Shown here: piece after piece, positions 7,993 to 15,961 of the stretch
Position numbering within the stretch: position 1 is the first letter of the stretch
Layout of the letters: every line of letters starts with the position of its first letter
Source of the DNA: Nitrospiria bacterium
Lineage (GTDB): Bacteria; Nitrospirota; UBA9217
DNA: 64,000 nt
NCBI GenBank assembly: GCA_919901555.1
Contig: CAKKPG010000010.1
Span: 1 to 64,000, forward strand
Direction of reading: 5' to 3'
The notes under the pieces: model-generated
Told to the model about the DNA's origin: nothing
What the model saw: only the letters and a program-made list of their open reading frames with translations
Database searches by the model: none
Program-made: the position numbers and the translations under genes

Positions 7993-8180
7993 TAACTACT
8001 CAGGTCTGCCGCTGAGCACAGGCGCAAAAAAGCGCGCCGCGACAGTCATGGCAGCGCCGCTTCAGCCAAAACAGCGCGTGCGCAGCGAAAGCGCTGCGGG
8101 TACGGGTACCGACAGCGTGAAGGGCAAGAGCACGCTGGCGCGCCTTGCGCCGAAGCGAAGTGGCTGACCTGAGTAGTTAC
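7993..8180. mobile_element. MITE-like element, family A, copy 2 (188 bp)
   Basis: It has the same termini as copy 1 and nearly the same interior. The flanking 9-mers ACATATTCG and AAATATTCA agree at 7 of 9 bases, a decayed target duplication. It occupies most of the gap between 7815 and the next gene. The rest of that gap contains no gene I can support. Confidence 0.82.
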
Positions 8181-8445
8181 AAATATTCATCTGTTGTTTT
8201 CATGCGGCCTGACGTGCGAGGAAAATCATGGAGCAAAAACCGCGGCCGCAACCCGCGGTGCAGCCGCGGAAAAAACCCTTCAAGACAAGAGGGACGGATC
8301 CCTTAAACATGACCGTGAATGAAAGGAGAGTGCCATGCCGTACGATACTGTCATAAACACACGCATTGATGAGAGGCAAAAAGCAGCGGGGCAAACGCCG
8401 GCGAGGACAGCCGTGAAAAACAAACCACAGGGAGGCGTGGTAAAC

Positions 8446-8736
8446 ATGAACAGGCTGCTGACGCTCTGTCTTACGGCGATTATTGTGCTTTCGTTCAGCA
8501 TAGACGCTGCCGCCCAGGAGGAAATCAGGCTCAGAGGGACGGTTACCAGGATCGACGAAGCGGCAAAAAGCGTGACCATCAAGGCTAAAGACGGGGCCGA
8601 GGTCACCGTGGTAATGGATGACGCCGGTATGCTTTCGCGGGTGAAGAAAGACGAGAAGGCCGAGGCAACGTATCGGGTAAAAAACGGCGTGAATGCCGGC
8701 ATCAGGCTTCGCAAGCTCGTCGAGGGCTGCAACTAG
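8446..8736 (+). CDS. Small secreted hypothetical protein
   Basis: From ATG 8446 the 96-residue product opens with a signal peptide (MNRLLTLCLTAIIVLSFSIDAAAQE). An OB-like beta-rich domain follows: IRLRGTVTRIDEAAKSVTIKAKDGAEVTVVMDD, then VKKDEKAEATYRVKNG. This resembles small periplasmic proteins of unknown function. An in-frame ATG at 8335 has a better ribosome-binding site (AAAGGAG) but would bury the signal peptide 37 residues in, so I prefer 8446. A leader peptide or alternative start remains possible. Confidence 0.65.
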   Translation: MNRLLTLCLTAIIVLSFSIDAAAQEEIRLRGTVTRIDEAAKSVTIKAKDGAEVTVVMDDAGMLSRVKKDEKAEATYRVKNGVNAGIRLRKLVEGCN

Positions 8737-8869
8737 ACCGTCGCAGAATTTCATCGGTGCTCGGCGAGTCCCTGGGGATATCAAAGCAGACGCTCTTCAC
8801 GACGCTCGATAACTCGCCGGGGGCCGCTCCTTTTCCGGCTTTCAAGAAATCGAAGGCGGTAAGTTTTTT

Positions 8870-9625
8870 TCATGCAATCACCCTCTTCCGCATGAGCCTG
8901 AACGGAAAGGGGGCGAGGAGCAGCGCGACAACAACGATCCAGACGGCGCTTCCGGCTGCGCCGTCGAACGTTCCCGCCGAAAGCGCGCGGCATACCTTCA
9001 CGAGATGGTACAAGGGCGTAAAGAACGCGATGCCTGAGACGGCGCGCGGGAGGCTTTCGAGGGGAAAGAAAATTCCTGAGAACAGGAACAGGGGCGTCAT
9101 GAAAAGCGTGTAGAAATAGCTGAAGGAGTCTATCCCCGGCACCACGGCCGAGAACATGAGGGAAAGCTCGGCAAAGATCACGCCGCAGAGGAAAATGAAG
9201 GGAAGGGCAAGTACGATAAGGGGGGAATCAACGAGGCCGAAGAGGGCGATGACGATTATGATCGTTGCCCCGTAGATCACGCTCTTGATGGCGCCCCAGG
9301 CCAGCTCCGCGGCCGTAAGATCGTCGATGTTCACGGGCGTGGCGAGGATGGCGTCGAAGGTCTTCTGGAACGTCATCCTGATGTAGGTGCCGTAGGTGCA
9401 CTCGTACACCGCCGCGAACATGGACGAGGAGGCGACGATCCCCGGAGCAATATATTTTATATAGGGCTGGCCGTTGATCTCGCTTACGAAGGCGCCGAGA
9501 CCGAGACCCATGGCCACGAGGTACAGGACCGGCTCTGCAAAGTTCAGCGCGAAGCTCGTTTTGTAGAGCTTGGTGTACACGGTCCAGTGCCGCTGGAGAA
9601 CCCTGTAGGCCCGTCTAATCTGCAA
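8870..9625 (-). CDS. ABC-2 type exporter permease, NodJ-like
   Basis: The product has about 251 residues and six predicted membrane helices. It carries the NodJ/ABC-2 motifs TSFALNFAEPVLYLVAMGLGLG, YIKYIAPGIVASSSMFAAVYECTY, RMTFQKTFDAILATP and LFLFSGIFFPLESLP. It is the membrane half of an exporter powered by the ATPase just upstream, with which it overlaps. A TTG at 9625 after GGGGAGG aligns with the family's usual N-terminus (QIRRAYRVLQRHW). A longer start at 9661 would overlap the ATPase by 47 bases and seems less likely. The substrate is unknown. Confidence 0.82.
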   Translation of the reverse strand: MQIRRAYRVLQRHWTVYTKLYKTSFALNFAEPVLYLVAMGLGLGAFVSEINGQPYIKYIAPGIVASSSMFAAVYECTYGTYIRMTFQKTFDAILATPVNIDDLTAAELAWGAIKSVIYGATIIIVIALFGLVDSPLIVLALPFIFLCGVIFAELSLMFSAVVPGIDSFSYFYTLFMTPLFLFSGIFFPLESLPRAVSGIAFFTPLYHLVKVCRALSAGTFDGAAGSAVWIVVVALLLAPFPFRLMRKRVIA

Positions 9626-10349
9626 GGCTCCTCCCCGTAAGTTTGAGATACACTTCCTCAAGGTTCCTGCCGCCGTGCTTCTTCATGAGTTGTTCCGGCG
9701 TATCGATCGTCACGATCTTCCCGGAGTCCATGATCGCCACCCGGTCGCAGAGCCGTTCGGCCTCCTCCATGTAATGGGTGGTGAGGATAAGGGTGGTATT
9801 TTTCGATTTCAGGTAGTTCAGCTTGTCCCACACGGCATGCCTGCTGTGGGGATCGAGGCCGGTGGTGGGTTCGTCGAGAATAAGGATCTCGGGAGTGTTC
9901 ACGAGCGCCCGCGCGAGAAGCAGCCTCCGCTTCATACCGCCTGAGAGCTGCTTGATGTTTACGCCCGCCTTCTCTTTGAGCTCCACAAAATCAAGAAGCT
10001 CATTCGCCCGTGCAACAGCTTCTTTCCTGGGGATGTCAAAATACCGGGCGTAGACAATAAGGTTTTCAACGACGCTGAGGTCGGGGTCCAGATTATCATC
10101 CTGGGGCATGACGCCGATGCGGGCCTTGATCCGGCCCGGGTCCGCAACCACGGGGATGCCGAACACCCGCACATCCCCCGCCGTGGGCGGCATAAAGCAG
10201 GAGATGATGCGCATCACCGTGGTCTTGCCTGCGCCGTTCGGGCCGAGGAAACCGAAGCACACTCCCTGCATGATTTCAACGTCGATGCCGTCCACGGCAC
10301 GGAGGCCGTTATAGTCCTTGACCAGTTTTTGCGCTGTGACGATGTTCAA
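9615..10349 (-). CDS. ABC transporter ATP-binding protein
   Basis: This 244-residue ATPase has Walker A GPNGAGKTT (about 36-44), Q-loop VMPQDD, signature LSGGMKRR, Walker B LILDEPTTGLDP and H-loop LTTHYMEE. The C-terminal ARNLEEVYLKLTG-type tail is typical of NodI/CcmA-like exporters. The next gene on the strand is its permease, overlapping by about 11 bases, so the two make one exporter. A drug, polysaccharide or lipid cargo is possible; none can be chosen. Confidence 0.88.
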   Translation of the reverse strand: MNIVTAQKLVKDYNGLRAVDGIDVEIMQGVCFGFLGPNGAGKTTVMRIISCFMPPTAGDVRVFGIPVVADPGRIKARIGVMPQDDNLDPDLSVVENLIVYARYFDIPRKEAVARANELLDFVELKEKAGVNIKQLSGGMKRRLLLARALVNTPEILILDEPTTGLDPHSRHAVWDKLNYLKSKNTTLILTTHYMEEAERLCDRVAIMDSGKIVTIDTPEQLMKKHGGRNLEEVYLKLTGRSLAD

Positions 10350-10518
10350 AGGGTGATCCTTTTACGGCAGGCCCGATCACGCGATTCGCGCACGGTATGC
10401 GGAGCTTTCTTAACCGGGGAGGACGGCAAATCCATCTATTCTCTGCGTTCCCGGCGTCCTGGCGGCGGTCCGTTTTCAGGAACAGAATGGATTCATCATT
10501 ACCAGGAACAGCATGGGC

Positions 10519-10743
10519 TTATTCTTTTCTCTCCGCAGCCTCAAGAGCGCTCAGGATCCGCTCCACCTTTTCCCTGATGTGCATCCTCTTGCCGCGGAAG
10601 TGCTGCATCTCCAGCGCTTCGCGCCGGGCCAGCACCAGCTCCTGTTCCAGCTCACGGACGCGGCCCGCCAGCGCCTTCTTTTCGGCCGCGAGGGCCCTGA
10701 CCCGTTTTTCGATTTCCGCGAACCGCGACTCAAGGTCTTTCAA
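10519..10743 (-). CDS. Small coiled-coil protein (ZapB-like in shape)
   Basis: The 74-residue product is an almost continuous coiled coil (LESRFAEIEKRVRALAAEKKAL, RVRELEQELVLARREAL), then FRGKRMHIREKVERILSALEAAE. I place the start at TTG 10743, preceded by GAGGGCAGG. A longer reading to 10863 would translate an intergenic palindromic repeat (TPSPQPSPPRGEG), a well-known false extension. Similar short coiled-coil proteins are often encoded near zapA in related bacteria; no zapA is seen here. The function is inferred only from shape. Confidence 0.6.
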   Translation of the reverse strand: MKDLESRFAEIEKRVRALAAEKKALAGRVRELEQELVLARREALEMQHFRGKRMHIREKVERILSALEAAERKE

Positions 10744-10802
10744 ATCGCCCTGCCCTCTTTTATTGTAACGAACGCAAAGGCATTCACATTTGTTACCTGT
10801 AC

Positions 10803-10856
10803 GCCCCTCACCCCAGCCCTCTCCCCTCGGGGGAGAGGGCTGGGGTGAGGGGGTTC
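10803..10856. repeat. Palindromic intergenic repeat
   Basis: CCCTCACCCCAGCCCTCTCC and its complement form a long hairpin around a CCTCGGGGG centre. This is the widespread bacterial repeat that is often mistranslated as PSPQPSPPRGEG. A second CT-rich segment, CTCCCCCTCGATGGGGGAGG, lies at 10908-10930. Nothing else is visible before 11041. Confidence 0.75.
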
Positions 10857-11041
10857 GAGCCAAGATACAACAATTGTTATTTCACCTGAAAATGCCTTTC
10901 TCCAAAGCTCCTCCCCCTCGATGGGGGAGGAATTGAAGGTGGGGGTGATGGTCGAGAAGCCGACAACCTTCGCTTTTCAACCCTCTTTGTGAACGCAGTT
11001 CATGAATGTTTCATTTGTATTAGTTCGGAACGATTAAATTC

Positions 11042-13456
11042 TTACGGTGCTTTCGGCTGCTCTTCCCGGACCGCCTGCTCCGCACCCTCGCCGTTCCGCG
11101 GCGGCGCGGGCATGCTCGTCACGCCCGCCCTGCCGTAGATCCGCTTGTACTCGGCATAGTTCCGGAGCACCTTTTTCACGTATCCCCTGGTCTCGGAAAA
11201 GGGGATGTTCTCTACAAACTCGTCCCGAACCGCGCCGCTCCCGTTTTTCCCGAGCCATCCCGAGACCGCTTCGGGTCCGGCGTTGTAGGACGCAGCCACA
11301 AGAATGGGATCTCCCTTAAAGCGTTTCATGAGGTAGCTGAGATACCATGACCCGATGCTGACGCTCGTGTCGTACTCGAACAGCCTGGACCGGTCAAACC
11401 CCCGCATCTTGATGGCCTGGGCCACCCATTCGCCCGTAGACGGCATCACCTGCATCACCCCCCGGGCGCCTGCCGGGGACAGGGCCTCGGCATGAAACTG
11501 GCTCTCTTCCCGTATGATGGCCGTGACAAAATAGGGGTCGAGGCCGTATTTTTTGGAGTACGTAAGAATGCTCTCCCAGTATCCCTGGGGATACGCAAGG
11601 AGCCAGAGGTCCTCGGGCTTGTCCCTGGCCGGGCCCTCGAGATACCGCTCGTAGTTGCGGAGAATAATGATGAGAGAACGGTAGTAATCGCCCAGTTCGA
11701 AAAATGTCTTGCTCAACCCCAGGAGCGCACCGTGTTTCCGGGGCGTCTTCTCCTGGAGGGACCATAGTTCCGCCGCGGCCTCCTTCTTCATATCAAGCTG
11801 CATGAGCTCAAGGCTCTTCTTGAACGACGGGTTCGCCGATAGTGCCTCTACCGCCGCGTCGGTCCACACCGGCGGGCCGTCGGCGTCAAAGGGCTCCTCG
11901 GAGATCGCCGCATCGAGAACCGCCGCATCGGGTATCTCGTTGATCGTGATGTTCGCCTTTGACGCCGCGGGGACATCGATGGCAGCGAGCCGTTCCGCCG
12001 CGCGATACCCGTAATAGGTGTAGGGCGCCCGGATGGCCACGTTCCGGTAATATGCGGCGGCCTTCGTGTTATTTCCGGCCTTCTCGACAGACCTCCCCTG
12101 CCAGTAGAGCGCCTGGCTCACGAGAAACGACCGGGGATATTTTGCGATAAGTACGCTGAGGGTCTGCTCGGTCTTCTTGTAATCACCGGCGGTATAGTAT
12201 GCCCAGGCCTTCCACCAGATTGCGCTGTCGGCAAAACTGCTGTCGGGGAAGGTCGTTGCCAGCCGATCGTAGAATTTGAGGGCGTTCCTCGTGTCGTTCG
12301 CCTCGCGGTAGATATTCCCGATGAGGTAGAGGGCGTCGTCCGCCCACTCGCTGCCGGGGTACGCCGAGACGATCTTGAGGAACGAGTTCACTGCCCGGTC
12401 GCGATCGCCGATTCTGTTGTAGGCGCGGCCGAGCCAGTTCAACGCTTCGGCGCCGCGCTGTTCAGCGGGATGCTCTTTCACCATGCGCTCAAGGGTTTGT
12501 ATCGCTTCCGATCGCCGCCCCAGATACAGCAGGGAAACGCCCGTCCGGAGGAGAACGTCCGGCTTCTGGGGCAGGCGCGGTTCGTCCTCTAAGAGACTGA
12601 TAAAGGCCGCGGCCGCCTTATCGTATTGGCTCGTCTTGAAAAGGTTCTTTGCCCGTTCATACCGCTCTTCCGGAGTCGGCTCGGGGATATCCGCCCCCAG
12701 GAGCTTGAGCTCTCCCAGCGCCTTTTCCACGTCCTGGTCCGACGAAGTCCCCGGATACCTGATGCAGACATCACGGTAGGCCCGCGCGGCGCGATCGAGT
12801 TTGCCGTCCCCCGTAAGCGCCCTGCCGAAACCCAGCCCCGCTTCCTGTCCGTACTCTGAACGGGAATAATCCTTCAGAAATTTATCGAACGACTCGGCAG
12901 CCGGGGAGTAGGAGCCGGCCTCCAGAAGCGCCTGCGATTTCCGCAGGGAGGAACGGATTACCCAGAAGCTTTTGGGATGGCGGTCCATAAGCCGCTGATA
13001 GAACTTCGCGGCGTCAAGATACCGCGCCTTGGAGAAATGGTATTCTGCAAGCAGGTAAAGGGCATAATCCGAGAGCTCCGGATATTCAACAGGGACCCGG
13101 AGCATGGCCTCTTCAGCCTCGGCAGCCCTGTCCAGGGCAATGAACGCCTTGCCCGTAAGAAAGAGAGCGCGCCTGGCCCAGGGCGTGTTCGGATACTGCT
13201 CCCCCACCTGCTGCGCCAGCAAAAGGGCCGTCTGTGGGTCGCCCTTTTTGTATGAGTCCATTGCCAGCCGGAACCCTTCCTCGGGGCCCGCAATGGATGG
13301 TGGCGCGACGGAAGCGACTGTCTCCACCGGTCCCGGCATCTTGTGCCCGGCGCAACCCGCAGCGGCAGCGAGAACGGCGAGTATGACCATTCTCATAATT
13401 ATGAGAATGGTCCGGTTATGATCCTTCTTCATCATGACTGTATGATTCGCCCTCAT
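11042..13456 (-). CDS. Soluble lytic murein transglycosylase lipoprotein with TPR repeats
   Basis: This 804-residue protein carries a lipobox LAAAAGC near residues 29-35, so it is probably anchored to the outer membrane. About 500 residues of tetratricopeptide-like helical pairs follow, many with the pattern YPxSxWA-DDALYLIG-Y. A C-terminal GH23 SLT domain contains AIIREESQFHAEALSPAGARGVMQVMP, where the Glu of REES is the catalytic acid, and AASYNAGP. It cleaves peptidoglycan to 1,6-anhydro sugars during wall turnover. ATGs at 13456, 13435 and 13432 are all possible starts. A 28-bp perfect palindrome lies in the signal-peptide coding region. Confidence 0.88.
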   Translation of the reverse strand: MRANHTVMMKKDHNRTILIIMRMVILAVLAAAAGCAGHKMPGPVETVASVAPPSIAGPEEGFRLAMDSYKKGDPQTALLLAQQVGEQYPNTPWARRALFLTGKAFIALDRAAEAEEAMLRVPVEYPELSDYALYLLAEYHFSKARYLDAAKFYQRLMDRHPKSFWVIRSSLRKSQALLEAGSYSPAAESFDKFLKDYSRSEYGQEAGLGFGRALTGDGKLDRAARAYRDVCIRYPGTSSDQDVEKALGELKLLGADIPEPTPEERYERAKNLFKTSQYDKAAAAFISLLEDEPRLPQKPDVLLRTGVSLLYLGRRSEAIQTLERMVKEHPAEQRGAEALNWLGRAYNRIGDRDRAVNSFLKIVSAYPGSEWADDALYLIGNIYREANDTRNALKFYDRLATTFPDSSFADSAIWWKAWAYYTAGDYKKTEQTLSVLIAKYPRSFLVSQALYWQGRSVEKAGNNTKAAAYYRNVAIRAPYTYYGYRAAERLAAIDVPAASKANITINEIPDAAVLDAAISEEPFDADGPPVWTDAAVEALSANPSFKKSLELMQLDMKKEAAAELWSLQEKTPRKHGALLGLSKTFFELGDYYRSLIIILRNYERYLEGPARDKPEDLWLLAYPQGYWESILTYSKKYGLDPYFVTAIIREESQFHAEALSPAGARGVMQVMPSTGEWVAQAIKMRGFDRSRLFEYDTSVSIGSWYLSYLMKRFKGDPILVAASYNAGPEAVSGWLGKNGSGAVRDEFVENIPFSETRGYVKKVLRNYAEYKRIYGRAGVTSMPAPPRNGEGAEQAVREEQPKAP
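13385..13412. repeat. Perfect 28-bp palindrome in the 5' coding end of the SLT gene
   Basis: GACCATTCTCATAA is followed directly by its exact reverse complement. In mRNA it would be a hairpin about 45-70 bases after the start codon. It could be a protein site or an RNA control element, or chance; its role is unknown. Confidence 0.6.
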
Positions 13457-13509
13457 AATTCTCTATAATATAGAGTCCGCGGAAGGCCATGTCAATAGAG
13501 GTTATCAAT

Positions 13510-13539
13510 AAAAAAGACGCACGAATAAAGCCGTGCGCC
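13510..13539 (-). terminator. Rho-independent terminator for the gene at 13581
   Basis: On the minus strand GGCGCACGG, a loop, then CGTGCGTC is followed by TTTTTT. It lies about 40 bases after the stop of the two-helix membrane protein. Confidence 0.75.
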
Positions 13540-13580
13540 TCTTAAAATTCGTTTCCCGATTCCCCATGCCCTTGCCGCTG

Positions 13581-13916
13581 TTACCGCTTCTTCTGCATGA
13601 TGCCTGCAATGATCAGCGCGACCCCTGCCACGAACGCGATTCCATAGCCCTTCATCTCATAGGTAATGGTCACGTAGCTGTGGCCCTTCCGCGTAAAGCT
13701 CCGGAACCACGTCGCATCCGTAACGATCAGAATCAGGCTGACCACCACTGCCAGCACGCCGAAAAGCGCCATGAGCCTGGCGTTCTTGGACGGCAGCCCT
13801 GTAATCTTTCTGCCGAGGGGGCCGAGCCACCGGATCATGTAGCGCTCCGCTATACCGCCCACGGCCTCCACGCCCTTCTTCAATTCCCGGACCTGCATCC
13901 TTGTTTCGTCACCCAT
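13581..13916 (-). CDS. Hypothetical two-helix membrane protein
   Basis: This 111-residue protein starts after GGAGG. Its N-terminal amphipathic stretch (VRELKKGVEAVGGIAERYMIRWL) precedes two hydrophobic segments, ALFGVLAVVVSLILIVT and GIAFVAGVALIIAGIM. A conserved-looking loop, WFRSFTRKGHSYVTITYEMKGYG, lies between them. I do not recognise the family. It stands alone between a terminator and the YkgJ-type gene. Confidence 0.65.
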   Translation of the reverse strand: MGDETRMQVRELKKGVEAVGGIAERYMIRWLGPLGRKITGLPSKNARLMALFGVLAVVVSLILIVTDATWFRSFTRKGHSYVTITYEMKGYGIAFVAGVALIIAGIMQKKR

Positions 13917-14109
13917 TCCGAATCCTCCTTCGCTCTCCGTTATTTATCACCAATGACGGTGGAGAAGAACACCGATCGATAGGGCGCCCTATCGTCTCCA
14001 TACTTTTGCCGGCAGCGGAACAGCGTCCTATGCGATGAGCGGCATCACGCAGCCCCCCGCCACTCCCGGCCCTGGTCATTATGGACTAAATATAGCAGAA
14101 AAAATCCGT

Positions 14110-14793
14110 TTATGCACGCCCCAGATAGCGCGGCAAGTTTTTTTGTGCAGTAACAAGACGAACCAGAAAGCGTTCTTCCAGGGAGGCTCCGGGGTACCGG
14201 TTTCCGGCCTCAGGGGGGGTATCGGGGCTGTACACGAGCAGGTGGAACGCCACGGACGTGACAGGCTTGTCCGGAAGGCCCGTGCGCTCCATCTCGGAGA
14301 CGAACTCGATCCATCGGTCGGCCATTTCCCTATGGAGCGGAGTTTTCTGGATGATCAGATAGTCCCCGACAGACCCGGAACGTGTCGGGACGAGGCCTCC
14401 GCAGGTATTCCGCTCAGGCAGCACAAGATGAGAACGGCCGCCGTCAAACACCCTGCCCAGAGGGAACAGCCTGCACGCCAGGGGCCGCGCCCGGTAGATG
14501 CGGCATCCCTCTTCCGTCCAGAAATGACAGGCAGGGTCGCGGGGCAGCATTACGAGGGGAAAGCCTTCCGCGCGGCCGGTCTCAACGATGTCGAGCAGGT
14601 CCTCGTATGACAGGCCGCCCTCGCTGCAGATCAGGGATATTTCATAAGGGTTCAACACAATGGGCGGGCCGTTCTTGCAGCACGTGGCACTGCAGCCTGC
14701 CGGCCCGCACATGAGCTGGAGCGGGTCTGCTTCTGAAAGAGGAACGACGTCCGCACCGGCGACGGTAATGCACGTGATAGGTTTGTTTGACAT
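14110..14793 (-). CDS. YkgJ-type cysteine cluster protein
   Basis: The product has about 227 residues. The cysteines follow the CxxxCC pattern of the UPF0153/YkgJ family: CGPAGCSATCCKNG near the start, then CHFWTEEGCRIYRARPLACRLFP. The family probably binds an Fe-S cluster or zinc; its reaction is unknown. ATG 14793 is chosen; an upstream GTG at 14817 is equally in frame, and neither has a good ribosome-binding site. The C-terminal half (WIEFVSEMERTG and onward) is family-specific. Confidence 0.78.
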   Translation of the reverse strand: MSNKPITCITVAGADVVPLSEADPLQLMCGPAGCSATCCKNGPPIVLNPYEISLICSEGGLSYEDLLDIVETGRAEGFPLVMLPRDPACHFWTEEGCRIYRARPLACRLFPLGRVFDGGRSHLVLPERNTCGGLVPTRSGSVGDYLIIQKTPLHREMADRWIEFVSEMERTGLPDKPVTSVAFHLLVYSPDTPPEAGNRYPGASLEERFLVRLVTAQKNLPRYLGRA

Positions 14794-14939
14794 GAGTTCG
14801 TTAAAAATGTTGGGCACAGATTTGCGCAGAGGAGAACAGATAAACCTGATGTAACTGGCTATAACTGACCTCTTTGCATTGGATTTTAATCCGCATTTTC
14901 TGCGAACATCTACATCCAGATGGTTTTCTGCTTTTTCCC

Positions 14940-15845
14940 TTACTTCGTAATCAGCCTCCCGCCCGTCCTCACGTGCCAGACGACAAGGATGGGGCTGGCA
15001 ACGAACACCGACGAATAGGTCCCCACGATCACGCCGATGAGGAGCGCGAGGGAAAAATCGTGCAGCACCTCGCCGCCGAAGAGGACCAGCGGGATGAGCA
15101 CGAGGACCACCGTGAGCGAGGTGATGATGGTCCGGGAGAGCACTTCATTGATGCTGCTGTTTACCAGATTGGGCAGCGGCTCGCGCTTGCCGCGCTTGAG
15201 GTTCTCCCTGATCCGGTCGAAGACCACAACGGTGTCCGTTAGCGAGTACCCGGCGAGGGTGAGCAGCGCGGTGATGGTGAGGAGGTTGATCTCTTTGTTC
15301 AGGATGGTGAACGCACCCAGCACCGCCAGCACGTCGTGCATCGTGGCGATGGCCGCTGCCACGCCGAACTTGAATTCGAAACGCATGGCGATATAGATGA
15401 TGATCGCGATGATCGAGACGGTGATCGCAATGAGCGCATCGCGCTGGAGCGCCTTACCGATCACGGGGCCGATTTCCATGATGCTGTCGACCTCGAAGGA
15501 GTTACCCGGGAACTCCTGCTTGAACGCGGCCTGGATCTTGTCGGCGGTCCCTTCGGACTCCCGCGCCCGGATCAGGATCTTGTTGCCTTCCCCGACCTGC
15601 TGGATCGTTGCCCCTTGAAAACCGCCCTTCTCAAGGGCGATGCGCGCCATGTCGATGGGCAGGCGCTCCTTGAAACTGAGCTGCACCGTGGTGCCGCCCA
15701 CGAAGTCTATGCCGAGATTCGCCTTGCCCCTGCCGATCTGCACCAGGGCGATAAGCCCCAGGGCGATGAGCGCGGCGGATACGGTGAACGAAACGTTTTT
15801 CCAGCCCATGAAATCGATATTCGTTTTATGCAGGATTTGAAGCAT
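14940..15845 (-). CDS. secF: Protein translocase subunit SecF
   Basis: This 301-residue protein has six membrane helices. SecF signatures are FVGGTTVQLSF in the first periplasmic domain, and ALLTLAGYSLTDTVVVFDRIRENLKRG with NEVLSRTIITSLTVVLVLIPL in the membrane core. With SecD it uses the proton gradient to pull proteins across the inner membrane. GGAGG precedes ATG 15845; a longer reading to 15872 enters a repeat and is rejected. It follows secD in the order tgt-yajC-secD-secF. Confidence 0.95.
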   Translation of the reverse strand: MLQILHKTNIDFMGWKNVSFTVSAALIALGLIALVQIGRGKANLGIDFVGGTTVQLSFKERLPIDMARIALEKGGFQGATIQQVGEGNKILIRARESEGTADKIQAAFKQEFPGNSFEVDSIMEIGPVIGKALQRDALIAITVSIIAIIIYIAMRFEFKFGVAAAIATMHDVLAVLGAFTILNKEINLLTITALLTLAGYSLTDTVVVFDRIRENLKRGKREPLPNLVNSSINEVLSRTIITSLTVVLVLIPLVLFGGEVLHDFSLALLIGVIVGTYSSVFVASPILVVWHVRTGGRLITK

Positions 15846-15872
15846 TATGGCCTCCGAGAACTTGATTGTCAT

Positions 15873-15955
15873 TCCCGCGAAAGCGGGAATCCAGTTTTTC
15901 GGTTACCGATCCGGATAGACACTGCCTGGATGCCCGTTTCCACGGGCATGACGAA
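15873..15955. repeat. Intergenic repeat of the ATTCCCGCGAAAGCGGGAAT type
   Basis: GTCATTCCCGCGAAAGCGGG opens the segment and CGTTTCCACGGGCATGACG closes it, an imperfect inverted repeat found widely in bacterial genomes. It separates secD from secF by about 115 bases. Confidence 0.7.
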
Positions 15956-15961
15956 ATATAT

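Noticed and set aside
8335-8445. Longer start of the small secreted protein at ATG 8335
   Set aside because: It has a good ribosome-binding site, but the signal peptide begins only at 8446.
10744-10863. N-terminal extension of the coiled-coil protein starting MARTPSPQPSPPRGEG
   Set aside because: It translates the widespread palindromic intergenic repeat; a TTG with a ribosome-binding site at 10743 fits better.
14794-14817. GTG start for the YkgJ-type protein at 14817
   Set aside because: Neither this nor ATG 14793 has a ribosome-binding site; ATG was preferred, so this is a mild choice.
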